From the NCBI GenBank assembly GCA_031082125.1, contig JAVHLM010000004.1:133294-197293 (forward strand): DNA of 64,000 nt. The letters run 5' to 3'. The DNA comes from Candidatus Eremiobacterota bacterium. Lineage in GTDB: Bacteria > Vulcanimicrobiota > CADAWZ01 > Ess09-12. The position numbers were made by a program, and so were the translations under genes. Below are positions 17,017 to 25,958 of this stretch, piece by piece. A model generated the notes under the pieces. The model had not been told where the DNA came from and did not search any database. It saw nothing but the letters and a program-made list of their open reading frames with translations. Numbering within the stretch: the stretch's first letter is position 1; each line of letters opens with the position of its first letter.

Positions 17017-17841
17017 ATGAAATGTCCGCGCTGCGAAGGGAACGGAAAGTGTGTTGAGTGCAAGGGCTCGGGCTTTGTCACTTGCTCGAACTGCAACAGT
17101 ACAGGCACTGTCTCTATCACGCTCCCTTCAGGCGTCGAAAAAAATACCACCTGCAAGTTCTGCAACGGCAAGGGGGCCATCCAGTGCAACCCCCTCTGCG
17201 AGTCGTGCGCCGGGAAAGGCGAGATCTCCTCGGAGCTCCAGAAGGAGATGCAGGAAAAGTACTCCCTCTCACTTCTGATGATGAAAGAGCACATTGTAAG
17301 GGTGAGCACTATTATTCTTGCCATAAATATCGTCTGCTATATCCTGACCCTTGTGCTCCAACAGATAAGCGGCCATAATGTCATGCTCAGAATGGGATCC
17401 ATGTACACACCCGCGGTCATAGCGGGCCAGTGGTGGAGATTAGTGACCTCCATCTTCCTCCATGTTGACATCATGCATTTCCTGCTCAACTCGTACTGCC
17501 TCATCATTATCTGCCCGCCTATAGAGAAAATTCTCGGCTCTTTCAAGTTCTTTGTGCTTTATATGTTGTCAGGGCTGGCAGGAAATGCCTTGAGTTTTTT
17601 CCTGCTGCCCACCCTGCCGTCGGCCGGCGCCTCGGGCGCCCTCTTCGGGGTGCTTGGCGCCTATTTCGGCCTCAACGTGCGCCAGAAGATATTCGAATCG
17701 GCATATATCTCGCAGCTTATGATATGGCTCGGCATAAATGTGGTGATCGGCATCATGCCCGGGTCAAATATCAACATGTGGGCTCATATCGGGGGGTTCG
17801 CCTGCGGCTTCATTTTCTCATCGTTCATCAAGCTGAGGTGA
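17017..17841 (+). CDS. Rhomboid-family intramembrane protease with DnaJ-like zinc finger
   Basis: 274 residues from the ATG at 17017; upstream codons in the same frame lie inside the PiT gene. Residues 1-70 carry four CxxCxGxG-like knuckles (CPRCEGNGKC, CSNCNSTG, CKFCNGKG, CESCAGKG), the DnaJ central zinc-finger type. After a helix of about 30 residues come six or more membrane helices with rhomboid motifs: HVDIMHFLLNSY, GASGALFG (nucleophile Ser) and WAHIGGF (catalytic His). It should cleave membrane proteins within the bilayer; the zinc domain would sit in the cytoplasm. It is close behind the phosphate genes but probably unrelated to them in function. Confidence 0.87.
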   Translation: MKCPRCEGNGKCVECKGSGFVTCSNCNSTGTVSITLPSGVEKNTTCKFCNGKGAIQCNPLCESCAGKGEISSELQKEMQEKYSLSLLMMKEHIVRVSTIILAINIVCYILTLVLQQISGHNVMLRMGSMYTPAVIAGQWWRLVTSIFLHVDIMHFLLNSYCLIIICPPIEKILGSFKFFVLYMLSGLAGNALSFFLLPTLPSAGASGALFGVLGAYFGLNVRQKIFESAYISQLMIWLGINVVIGIMPGSNINMWAHIGGFACGFIFSSFIKLR

Positions 17842-17848
17842 AATAACA

Positions 17849-19135
17849 ATGAAGATATCGAAGAGTTCTCTCCTCATGATAATGGCGGTGCTTGCACTGT
17901 CGGCTGCCTCCCTGCTCCTGGTATCATGTGCAAAAAAGGCCTCAGCCCCAGCGAAAATAGGCATAATCCTGCCACTCTCGGGCGTCCACAGCACCTTTGG
18001 ATTGGCACAGAAAAGAGGCTATGAGATGGCTATCGAGGAGTTAAAGCAGGAAAGCTCTCCTTTGCCGATGGCGATTGAATTTCTTATGAAAGATGACGAG
18101 GGGGATGAGCACAAAGCCGCTGAGGTGGCACGGAAGCTTATCACCGATGACAAGGTATGCGCCCTTATAGGCTCATACAGCAGCGGATGCACTTTCAGCG
18201 CCATAGAGATCGCAAATTACCACAGGAAGCCCATTTTGATCCCCTCTGCGGCCTCTGACCTCTGCACGCAGAAGGGCTTCCCCTGGGTCTTCAGAATCAA
18301 CGCCCCTTCAAGCGTCTATGCCGAGACCGTGACAGAGTGCCTGGCCACGGAGGGGAAGATAAAATCGGTAGCCATCCTCGCGGAAAGCTCCCTCTTCGGC
18401 TCCTCAACGATGAAGTCCCTCGAGGAGTATTCAGCCAGAAAAGGCTTTCAGATAAGGCTCTCGGCAAGCTATGATCCCAGGGACACCTCGATGATGGAGC
18501 TCCTCCTTGCCCAGGTGAAAAAGAAAAATCCCGATGCCCTGGTGATGGTGTCATACCTTGACGACGCCGTCTTTCTCATGAAGAAATCAAGGGATATGGG
18601 CATCAATCCCAGGATCTTCATGGGCACCGGCGCGGGATTCACCATCGATGAATTTATAAGGTCGGCCGGCCCCTCTTCCAACCTGGTCTGCACAGTGGTC
18701 CAGTGGTCACCTGATCTTGCCGGCGAAAAAAGCCGGGCTTACGTAAAGCTGTTCCGGGAAAAATACGGGGGAGCCCTGCCCAATTTTCACAGTGTCGAAG
18801 CCTATGTGGCAGCGAAAGTGCTTGTTGGGGCCTTCAGAAGAGCCCACACAGCCGACAGCGAAAAAATAAGGGAGAGCCTCCTTGCCACCAATGAAGAGAC
18901 AGTATACAGCAAGGTGAAATTTGAGAGCTTTGACGGTTATACCAACCAGAACCGCCACAGGATGCTGGTGGAACAGATCCAGGGGAGCCGTTTCGTCCTC
19001 GTGTGGCCTGACAAGCTCAAGCAAGGCTCCCTCATCATCCCCCCGGGGCCATCTTCAGTAAAGCCCCCGGGGAAGCAGGCCCCCTCAGAAAGAGAACTGG
19101 AACCCCTTTTCAAGGGGGCCCAGGATCGCCGTTGA
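17849..19135 (+). CDS. Branched-chain amino-acid-type substrate-binding lipoprotein
   Basis: 428 residues, with a hydrophobic signal and lipobox LLVSC (Cys27), so it is predicted to be membrane-tethered outside the cytoplasm. The rest fits the LivJ/Peripla_BP_6 fold: KIGIILPLSGVHSTFGLAQKRGYEMAIEEL, DDKVCALIGSYSSGCTFSA, PILIPSAASDLCTQKGFPWVFR and FHSVEAYVAAKVLVGA. No permease or ATPase gene is adjacent, so the ligand and partners are unknown. The 3' end overlaps the convergent M16 peptidase gene by 51 bp. Confidence 0.88.
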   Translation: MKISKSSLLMIMAVLALSAASLLLVSCAKKASAPAKIGIILPLSGVHSTFGLAQKRGYEMAIEELKQESSPLPMAIEFLMKDDEGDEHKAAEVARKLITDDKVCALIGSYSSGCTFSAIEIANYHRKPILIPSAASDLCTQKGFPWVFRINAPSSVYAETVTECLATEGKIKSVAILAESSLFGSSTMKSLEEYSARKGFQIRLSASYDPRDTSMMELLLAQVKKKNPDALVMVSYLDDAVFLMKKSRDMGINPRIFMGTGAGFTIDEFIRSAGPSSNLVCTVVQWSPDLAGEKSRAYVKLFREKYGGALPNFHSVEAYVAAKVLVGAFRRAHTADSEKIRESLLATNEETVYSKVKFESFDGYTNQNRHRMLVEQIQGSRFVLVWPDKLKQGSLIIPPGPSSVKPPGKQAPSERELEPLFKGAQDRR

Positions 19136-20335
19136 ATACCCGTCGATGTTGAGGAGCTGCTGTGAGAGGGAGAACAATTCATCGACAGTGACGGCATCTA
19201 TCTTTTCAAAGACTTCCTCATGGGGCACAAGCCTTCCATGGAATATCTCGGACTTGACAAGCCTCATCATCCTGTTGGAGGTGCTTTCCAGGGCCAGGGA
19301 GATAGTGCCCTTGAGCTGCTCCTTGGCGCGCACGAGCTCCTTGGAATCGACGCCCTTCTCTTTCATCTCCTTGACTATCTGATACATAAGCGAGATGACT
19401 TTGGAGAGGTTTTCATAGGACGTCCCGGCGAAGAGTCCGAAAAGGCCCGCATGGTAAAAGGAGTTCTGGAAAGAGCACACGTTGTACACGAGGCCCCTTT
19501 TCTCGCGGATCTCCTGAAAAATCCTTGAGCTCATGCTTCCCCCGAGGATGCTGTCAAGCACCGAGAGGCAGTACTTGTGATCATCCCTCTGGGAGATGCC
19601 CTTCCCACCGGTGATGAGGTAAACCTGCTCACAGTCCTTGTATTTCACATAGTTTTTCTTTTCATGCTCCGGCACGGGCCTGGAGCCGGGTTTCCTTCCC
19701 TTCCACTCGCCGGCCCGGTGGAAGGAGCGCTCCACAAGCTTCCGGAACTCCTTGTGCTTGATGTTCCCTGCCGCCGCAATAATGAGATTCTCAGCCACAT
19801 AGTGCTTCTCCACGTGGGCGATAAGGTCATCACGGCTTATCCGCTCGATGACCTTCTTGGTGCCGAGAATGGAGCGTCCGAGAGGATGACCGTCCCACAG
19901 GAGCTTGTTGAATATGTCGAAGATTAACTCGTCAGGCGAGTCCTCATAGAGGCGGACCTCGTCAAGAACCACACCGCGCTCCCTCTCAATCTCTTCGGGA
20001 TCATAGCAGGAATTGAGAAGCATGTCCGCCAGAAGCTCAATGGCCATGGGCACATGCCTGTCAATCACCCGCGCGTAATAGCAGGTCTGCTCCTTTTCAG
20101 TGAAGGCGTTGAGCTGTCCGCCCACGCTGTCCATAAGCTCGGCGATCTCCGTGGCGCTCCTCGTGGCCGTGCCTTTGAACATCATGTGCTCGATGAAGTG
20201 GGAGATGCCGTTCTTTGAGAGTGGCTCGTCCTTGGAGCCCGTGTTCACCCACACGCCGATGGTGGCCGATTTGAAGAAGGGCATCTCTTCTGTGATAACC
20301 TTGATGCCGTTGTCTAGAACCGTTTTCTTGTACAT
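19085..20335 (-). CDS. M16-family zinc metallopeptidase
   Basis: 416 residues, the usual size of the processing-peptidase-like (PqqL/YmxG) group. The inverted zinc motif HFIEH (His46, Glu49, His50) is present, with the downstream Glu region RERGVVLDEVRLYEDSPDE and the C-terminal GxSxxSRIFQEIREKRGLVYNV. No signal peptide is visible. It lies downstream of nadK's cluster on the same strand (47-bp gap) and is convergent with the lipoprotein gene. Confidence 0.92.
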   Translation of the reverse strand: MYKKTVLDNGIKVITEEMPFFKSATIGVWVNTGSKDEPLSKNGISHFIEHMMFKGTATRSATEIAELMDSVGGQLNAFTEKEQTCYYARVIDRHVPMAIELLADMLLNSCYDPEEIERERGVVLDEVRLYEDSPDELIFDIFNKLLWDGHPLGRSILGTKKVIERISRDDLIAHVEKHYVAENLIIAAAGNIKHKEFRKLVERSFHRAGEWKGRKPGSRPVPEHEKKNYVKYKDCEQVYLITGGKGISQRDDHKYCLSVLDSILGGSMSSRIFQEIREKRGLVYNVCSFQNSFYHAGLFGLFAGTSYENLSKVISLMYQIVKEMKEKGVDSKELVRAKEQLKGTISLALESTSNRMMRLVKSEIFHGRLVPHEEVFEKIDAVTVDELFSLSQQLLNIDGYSTAILGPLEKGFQFSF

Positions 20336-20381
20336 TTCCAGGACCTTTCTTGCTGCTCGTTCTTGCCGGGACCGGGTGCGC

Positions 20382-21248
20382 TCAGGAGGGCGGCGCCCCG
20401 GGGGGGGCCACCCACTTGAGCTTGTCTCTCACTATTGCATAAAAATCCGTCTCCAGATGGACAAACCTTATACCCTGCGGGGCTTTCTCCACCAGTATCT
20501 CATCGTCCCTGGCAAGCACGAAATTGATATGCCCGTCAAGTGAGAGGCTTATCCCGTCAAGGAGAGACTCCTTGACGGAGACCTTTTCCTTCTCGGAGAT
20601 TACCAGCGGCCTTGCCGAGAGGGTGTGGGGACATATGGCGGTGAGAATGAGGCACTGCACTTCGGGGCTCACTATGGGCCCCCCCGCCGAGAGGGAGTAT
20701 GCCGTTGACCCTGTGGGCGACGCTATGACAAGACCATCTGCGGAGTAAGTGCCTGCAAAGCGGCCGTTTATATGGATCGAGAGATGGAGCAGCCGGCTCA
20801 CATTCCCTCTGTGTATCACGGCATCATTGAGGGCATTTCCGCTGAAGACCTTCTCGTGACCTCTTCTTACCTCGCAGTGGAGCACCATCCTCTCGACGAC
20901 GGCGAACTCCCCCTGGAGAAGGCGTGAAAAGGCATCCTGCCATGAGGCCACGGGGAGCTCGGTGAGAAAGCCCAGGCTTCCCAGGTTTATCCCCAGGAGA
21001 GGTATCTCTGTACCTCCCACAAGCCTGGCAGCCCTCAAAAGGGTACCGTCACCGCCCATGCTCACCACGAAAGCGCTCTCTTTTCTGATGACTTCATCGG
21101 TCGAAGCCAGGTCGGGTCTGCCTGTGGAGAGAGCGGCTCCTTCGGGAAGAAAGACCCTGATACCTTTCCCCGTGAGCCAGTCAATCACTTCAAGAGAGCT
21201 CTCGAGGGCTTTTTTCACCCGCGAGGGGTAAAGGGTTATAGTCTCCAT
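20382..21248 (-). CDS. nadK: NAD kinase
   Basis: 288 residues. SMGGDGTLLRAARLV (GGDG at 65-68), GINLGSLGFLTEL, NDAVIHRGNVSRLLHLSIHINGR and DGLVIASPTGSTAYSLSAGGPI are the family signatures. It phosphorylates NAD to NADP in the cytoplasm. It is the distal part of the conserved xseA-xseB-ispA-dxs-tlyA-nadK cluster, 12 bp after the pseudo-receiver gene. Confidence 0.96.
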   Translation of the reverse strand: METITLYPSRVKKALESSLEVIDWLTGKGIRVFLPEGAALSTGRPDLASTDEVIRKESAFVVSMGGDGTLLRAARLVGGTEIPLLGINLGSLGFLTELPVASWQDAFSRLLQGEFAVVERMVLHCEVRRGHEKVFSGNALNDAVIHRGNVSRLLHLSIHINGRFAGTYSADGLVIASPTGSTAYSLSAGGPIVSPEVQCLILTAICPHTLSARPLVISEKEKVSVKESLLDGISLSLDGHINFVLARDDEILVEKAPQGIRFVHLETDFYAIVRDKLKWVAPPGAPPS

Positions 21249-21260
21249 AGCGGCTCCTTG

Positions 21261-22130
21261 TCACTTCATGTATATCTGGTTCTCACCCATCTGCCTGGCC
21301 TTGGCCAGGGCTTCGTTCACGCTGCGCAAAAACCCCGCCTCATCGGCAGATGAGCGCTCGTCGGTATAGAATATGCCCATGGCGGTTTTCACGGCGGAGC
21401 TCTCTATGCCTTTCGGGAACTCATGGCCCTGGAAAACATTGCGGAGCTTCTGCGCATGTACCAGGGCGCTGCTCTTTCCCATCCTCGGCTGGATGATTAA
21501 AAATTCGCCCTCGCCCGTTATAGCCGTGATATCTATCACGCGGAGTGACTGCTTTATGAGGGCAGCGCATTCTCTCATGAGCCGCTGCATATCGGGCGCC
21601 TTCTTGCTCTCGTAAGAGATGGCGATTTTTATGGCGGAAAGAGGATAGGAGAATCTCGCCGCCCTCTTGAACTCCTCGGCAAAGCGCGCCGATACGGCAT
21701 CAGCACGGTAAACTCCAGGGCACCCTTCGTGCCATGATGCTTCTTCCTTATCGCTGCTTCCTCCTTCATTATCGGCAAGAGCCCTCAGGGCGGTAAGCAT
21801 GTCGGCTGTCAGGCAGGGTTTTTTGATGAGCTCAAGCCTTTTTCCGGCAATAAGGGCATATTCCCGGTGAAACTGGGGATTTTCAGTGGTGAGGAGCACC
21901 TTGATCCGTGAGGTCTCGGGATGGATATCAAGCTGGTGGAGGACCTCATAGCCTGAACTGTCCGGCATCACCATGGCAAGGACTATGCTGTCGGGAGGGT
22001 CCTGGTACGCTCTGGAGACGGCCTCTTCTCCCGATTTGAACAGGTCAGCCTGGACTCCCTCCTGCTCAAGGGCTTCCTTGAGGGATGCTGCTGACGCGCT
22101 GTCATCATCAACAATGAAGATCTTTCTCAT
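21261..22130 (-). CDS. Pseudo-receiver protein with degenerate GGDEF domain
   Basis: 289 residues from the ATG before RKIFIVDDD, preceded by AGGTGGGG; this start overlaps tlyA by 23 bp. Residues 1-125 are a CheY-like receiver: acidic pocket DDD (8-10), MPDSSGYE loop and Lys in LIKKP. The position of the phospho-acceptor Asp, however, is Ala52 (SIVLAMVMPD). The C-terminal half looks like a GGDEF domain in which the signature has decayed to GEGEF and the usual metal/substrate residues are absent. It is therefore probably a non-phosphorylated, non-catalytic signalling module. Its function is unknown, and its position inside a housekeeping cluster is unusual. Confidence 0.78.
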   Translation of the reverse strand: MRKIFIVDDDSASAASLKEALEQEGVQADLFKSGEEAVSRAYQDPPDSIVLAMVMPDSSGYEVLHQLDIHPETSRIKVLLTTENPQFHREYALIAGKRLELIKKPCLTADMLTALRALADNEGGSSDKEEASWHEGCPGVYRADAVSARFAEEFKRAARFSYPLSAIKIAISYESKKAPDMQRLMRECAALIKQSLRVIDITAITGEGEFLIIQPRMGKSSALVHAQKLRNVFQGHEFPKGIESSAVKTAMGIFYTDERSSADEAGFLRSVNEALAKARQMGENQIYMK

Positions 22131-22986
22131 GGGTATGGTCCCCACCTTTCTTCCCGTAATAGAGCATTGTCTCGTCAAGCACCCTGGAGACTATGATATC
22201 GTGATCCGCTCCTTGAGCGGGCTTTTCCGCTTCCAGATGCAGAAAGAACTCCGTGTTTCCCGCCGGTCCCTTGAGCGGCGAGTAAGTCGCCCCCGCGGTG
22301 AAAAGCCCCGCGGCTTCAGCGCGGGCTATCACCTTGAGGAGCACTTCCCTGTGGAGCGAAGGATCCCTTATGACGCCCTTCTTTGCCCTGCCTTTTCCCG
22401 CCTCAAACTGCGGCTTGACAAGGACTATCATCGCTCCGCCCGGTAGAAGAAACTCCCTGAGTCTTGCGAAAAGCAGCTCCAGCGAGATGAAAGACACATC
22501 AACAGTGACAATGTTCACTTTCCCGGGAACTTGAGATCTCTCCAGATATCGGGCATTGACACCTTCGAGTGAGACCACGGCGGGATTGTTCCTCAGGGAG
22601 TAATCAAGCTGCCCTTTCCCCACATCGACGCTCCAGACCTTGAGAGCCCCGGCCTTGAGAAGGCAGTCGGTAAATCCTCCTGTTGACGCACCGATATCCA
22701 GGGCAAGAGCACCCTGGGAGGAGACTGCAAATGACCTCAGGGCATGCTCCAGCTTCAGGCCGCCCCGGCTCACGTATAGGCGCCGCGGCCCCTCGATGAC
22801 GAGATCAGAATCGGCAGGAACCTGTGTCCCGGCCTTGGTGACCGCTATGCCGTTCACCTTCACTCTCCCTTCAAAGATGAGGCTCTGGGCCAGGTGGCGT
22901 GATTCGCAGAGGCCCTTCTCCAGGAGAAGTGAGTCAAGCCGTCTTTTCCCTTTCATGCTGGCCTGGATCCCCGGGGTGGCGCTCAT
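22108..22986 (-). CDS. tlyA: TlyA-family rRNA methyltransferase (S4 + FtsJ domains)
   Basis: 292 residues. The N-terminal S4 RNA-binding domain (RLDSLLLEKGLCESRHLAQSL, EGRVKVNG) is followed by a Rossmann methyltransferase with the SAM loop ALDIGASTGGFTDCLL and KPQFEAGK. TlyA proteins 2'-O-methylate 16S and/or 23S rRNA; some are described as haemolysins. The start codon overlaps the dxs stop (ATGA), as expected for a coupled gene. Confidence 0.93.
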   Translation of the reverse strand: MSATPGIQASMKGKRRLDSLLLEKGLCESRHLAQSLIFEGRVKVNGIAVTKAGTQVPADSDLVIEGPRRLYVSRGGLKLEHALRSFAVSSQGALALDIGASTGGFTDCLLKAGALKVWSVDVGKGQLDYSLRNNPAVVSLEGVNARYLERSQVPGKVNIVTVDVSFISLELLFARLREFLLPGGAMIVLVKPQFEAGKGRAKKGVIRDPSLHREVLLKVIARAEAAGLFTAGATYSPLKGPAGNTEFFLHLEAEKPAQGADHDIIVSRVLDETMLYYGKKGGDHTHEKDLHC

Positions 22987-24863
22987 AGGGTGACCTGCAG
23001 GCTTCCGAGGACGCTCTGCGTAATCCCTTCAGGCGTCATGCCGAGCTTTTCCCTCAGTATACCCTGGGAGGCATGCTCAATAAAGCAGTCGGGAAGGCCG
23101 ATGATTGAGACGCCGACATTCTCGCATCCGCTGCGCTGCATGAGCTCGGCGACAGCAGTGCCGAAGCCTCCTGAAGCCACATTTTCCTCTACGGTAAAGA
23201 CGCGCCTCATCTTCCTTGCAATTCCCACAAGGAGGGCTTCGTCAAGGGGCTTCACAAAGCGGGCATTCACGACGGTGGCGGAGATGCCGTTTGCGGCAAG
23301 CTTTTCCGCGGCAAGAATACTGGGGTACACCATGCTTCCCAGGGCAAAGAGCACAATGTCTTCGCCCTCCCTTATGACTTCTCCCTTTCCAATCTCCAGG
23401 GGGGCAACCTTCTCGTCCAGCGGCACCCCGACGGCTTTTCCCCTGGGGTATCTTATGGCTACGGGGCCATTATGGTCAATGGCCGTCTTCATCATGGAGC
23501 GGAGCTCATTTTCATCCTTGGGAGCCATTATGACGATATTGGGGATCATGCGCAGGTACGAGAGATCGAATATGCCCTGGTGCGTCGATCCGTCCTCTCC
23601 TACAATGCCTGCCCTGTCTACGATAAAGACCACATGGAGATTCTGGAGGCATACATCATGGATGATCTGGTCAAAGGCCCTCTGGAGAAAAGTTGAATAG
23701 ATGGCGACAAAGGGTATGAAGCCCTCCGAGGCAAGCGCTGCGGCGAAAGTGACGGCATGCTGCTCGGCAATTCCCACGTCAAAAAATCTTGCGGGGAACT
23801 CCCTGGCGAAGTCAATGAGGCCTGTCCCGTCGGGCATAGCCGCCGTGATGGCCGCTATCTTTTCATTTTCACGGGCAAGCTCCACGAGGGTGCTTCCAAA
23901 GATTTCGGTGTACGTATAGACCTTGCTCGTTCCGTTTGTGTCGCCCGTATCGATATCGAAGGGATTGGCGCCATGGAACTTTGTGGCATCCTTTTCCGCA
24001 GGGGGGTAGCCCTTCCCCTTTTTCGTGATGACATGGATAAGCTTGTTCCCTTCAATATGCTTGGCCTTTTCGAGGACATTGATGAGCTGATCGAGGTTGT
24101 GGCCGTCAAAGGGGCCGAGATAGGCGAAGCCCAGGGCCTCGAAGATGACTCCCGGCACCACGAGGTAGGTGAGATGATCCTCTATCTGCTCAGCAGCTTT
24201 CAGCATGTCGGGGCCTATCCTGGGGATGCTCCGCACTATCTTGCGGAGCTCCTTTCTCACTCTCAGCAGGCCGGGATTCATCCTGACGTGCGCCAGGTGG
24301 CCTGCGAGGGCTCCCACGTTCCTGGAGATGGACATCTCGTTGTCGTTGAGGACCACTATCAGGTCTGTATTCACCGATCCCGCGTTGTTGAGGGCTTCAA
24401 AGGCCATACCCCCCGTCATTGCCCCGTCGCCTATCACTGATATGACGTCAAATTTCTCTTTCCTGAGATCCCTTGCCACGGCAATCCCAAGGGCCGCCGA
24501 GATAGAGGTGCTCGCATGACCCGTTCCGAACGAGTCGAAATCGCTTTCAGATTTCCTGGGGAAGCCGCTGATGCCGCAGTGCTGCCTTATGGAAGAAAAG
24601 ACCTCTCTTCTCCCCGTGAGGAGCTTATGAGCATAGCACTGATGGCCTACATCCCAGATTATTTTGTCCCTGGGCATGTCAAAGACGTAATGAAGCGCGA
24701 TAGTGAGCTCCACCACGCCAAGGCTTGAGGCAAGGTGCCCACCCACCTTTGATATCGTGGAGATTATCTCGCTCCTCAACTCCCCGGCAAGCTCCCTGAG
24801 CTCTGGTATACCCAGTTTTTTCAGCTCGCTGGGGGAACTGATGAGATCAAGAATTCTTCCCAT
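22983..24863 (-). CDS. dxs: 1-deoxy-D-xylulose-5-phosphate synthase
   Basis: 626 residues, full length. The thiamine-diphosphate motif is GDGAMTGGMAFEALNNAG with LNDNEMSIS; other signatures are DVGHQCYAHKLLTGR, GIAEQHAVTFAAALA, YSTFLQRAFDQIIHDV and DRAGIVGEDGSTHQG. It condenses pyruvate and glyceraldehyde-3-phosphate, the first step of the MEP isoprenoid pathway. Only 5 bp separate it from ispA. Confidence 0.97.
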   Translation of the reverse strand: MGRILDLISSPSELKKLGIPELRELAGELRSEIISTISKVGGHLASSLGVVELTIALHYVFDMPRDKIIWDVGHQCYAHKLLTGRREVFSSIRQHCGISGFPRKSESDFDSFGTGHASTSISAALGIAVARDLRKEKFDVISVIGDGAMTGGMAFEALNNAGSVNTDLIVVLNDNEMSISRNVGALAGHLAHVRMNPGLLRVRKELRKIVRSIPRIGPDMLKAAEQIEDHLTYLVVPGVIFEALGFAYLGPFDGHNLDQLINVLEKAKHIEGNKLIHVITKKGKGYPPAEKDATKFHGANPFDIDTGDTNGTSKVYTYTEIFGSTLVELARENEKIAAITAAMPDGTGLIDFAREFPARFFDVGIAEQHAVTFAAALASEGFIPFVAIYSTFLQRAFDQIIHDVCLQNLHVVFIVDRAGIVGEDGSTHQGIFDLSYLRMIPNIVIMAPKDENELRSMMKTAIDHNGPVAIRYPRGKAVGVPLDEKVAPLEIGKGEVIREGEDIVLFALGSMVYPSILAAEKLAANGISATVVNARFVKPLDEALLVGIARKMRRVFTVEENVASGGFGTAVAELMQRSGCENVGVSIIGLPDCFIEHASQGILREKLGMTPEGITQSVLGSLQVTL

Positions 24864-24868
24864 GTATG

Positions 24869-25708
24869 CTATCTCTTCCTGAGCAGCAGGTACTGCACTA
24901 TCGCCTCGAAGCGCTCTCTCCTGCCCGTAAAGGAGGCAAGGGAGCCGAGGGCCTGCTTTGCAGTCTCTTCAGCAAAGGCCTGGGCACCTTCGACCCCGTA
25001 AAGGGCAGGGAAGGATATGGCCTCCCGCCTGTGCCCTGCATCTATTATGTCATCCCGGATCTGAAAGAGCAGCCCTATGGCTTTCCCATAACCGGTAAGG
25101 GCTTCCATGTCGCCTGCACCGCCCCCTGCTATCAGGACGCCTATCCTCAGGGAGACAGTGATGAGGGCGCCTGTTTTCTGACGGTGAATCTCCAGGAGAG
25201 TCTCCCTGTCAAGAGTTTTCTCCTTCTGGCAATATTCGAGATACTGCCCTCCTGTCATCCCCGCAGAGCCCGAGGCGCCCGAGAGCTCCCCTATAATTCC
25301 CAGGGCCTTCCGGGGATCGCCTGTGCCCCATTCTGCGATTATCTCGAAAGCCCTGAGCATCAGAGCATCACCGGCCAGCAGCGCCGGGGCCTCGCCGAAT
25401 CTCCTGTGGCATGAAGGCTTTCCGCGGCGGAAGTCATCGTTGTCCATCGAGGGAAGGTCATCATGGATCAGCGAGAAGCAGTGAATGCACTCCATGGCGC
25501 AGGCCGGCGCCATGGCTTCGGAGGCATCGAGGCCGAGAGATTCGGCGGCTGCAATCATCAGCGCAGGCCTGAACCTCTTTCCCGGCGAGAGGACACTGTA
25601 AGCCATCACCTCTGAGAGCCCCCCCGCGGCCGCGGGAAAATAGCTTTCAAGGGCCCTGTTCACCAGCGCCGATTTTTCCAGGAAGTACTGCTCCAGGTCA
25701 CTCGTCAT
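24869..25708 (-). CDS. ispA: Short-chain polyprenyl (farnesyl/geranylgeranyl) diphosphate synthase
   Basis: 279 residues from the ATG at 25708 (MTSDLEQYF), which overlaps xseB by 11 bp; an in-frame upstream Met would run deeper into xseB. The first Asp-rich motif is DDLPSMDNDD and the second is DDIID. GKRFRPALMIAAAESLG and HDDLPSMD are typical of the IspA group. It elongates DMAPP/GPP with IPP. Product length cannot be told from sequence by eye. Confidence 0.93.
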   Translation of the reverse strand: MTSDLEQYFLEKSALVNRALESYFPAAAGGLSEVMAYSVLSPGKRFRPALMIAAAESLGLDASEAMAPACAMECIHCFSLIHDDLPSMDNDDFRRGKPSCHRRFGEAPALLAGDALMLRAFEIIAEWGTGDPRKALGIIGELSGASGSAGMTGGQYLEYCQKEKTLDRETLLEIHRQKTGALITVSLRIGVLIAGGGAGDMEALTGYGKAIGLLFQIRDDIIDAGHRREAISFPALYGVEGAQAFAEETAKQALGSLASFTGRRERFEAIVQYLLLRKR

Positions 25709-25958
25709 CTCGTTCTTCCTCTTCATCAAGGGAAAATGGCTCCAGGGCCGCAACGCCCTCCTTTTCTCCCTTCAGTACCAGGAGCCTTGACTCCGCCTCC
25801 TTCAGGCGCTTCTCGCACTCCCTGTAAAGGGTCACGCCCTGCTCATACTGCAGGAGGGCCTGCTCAAGCTCCAGGTCGCCTTTTTCCATCTTCTCCACGA
25901 TCTCTTCAAGCTGCTCGTAAAGCCTGTCATAAGGTATCCTGCTCAGGTCCTTTTTCAT
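25698..25958 (-). CDS. xseB: Exodeoxyribonuclease VII small subunit
   Basis: 86 residues. The start is typical (YDRLYEQLEEIVEKMEKGDLELEQALLQYEQGV, with the EKGDLELEQALLQYEQG signature), then a coiled coil and an acidic tail. It binds XseA. It overlaps xseA by 4 nt (ATGA) and ispA by 11 bp. Confidence 0.95.
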   Translation of the reverse strand: MKKDLSRIPYDRLYEQLEEIVEKMEKGDLELEQALLQYEQGVTLYRECEKRLKEAESRLLVLKGEKEGVAALEPFSLDEEEERDDE

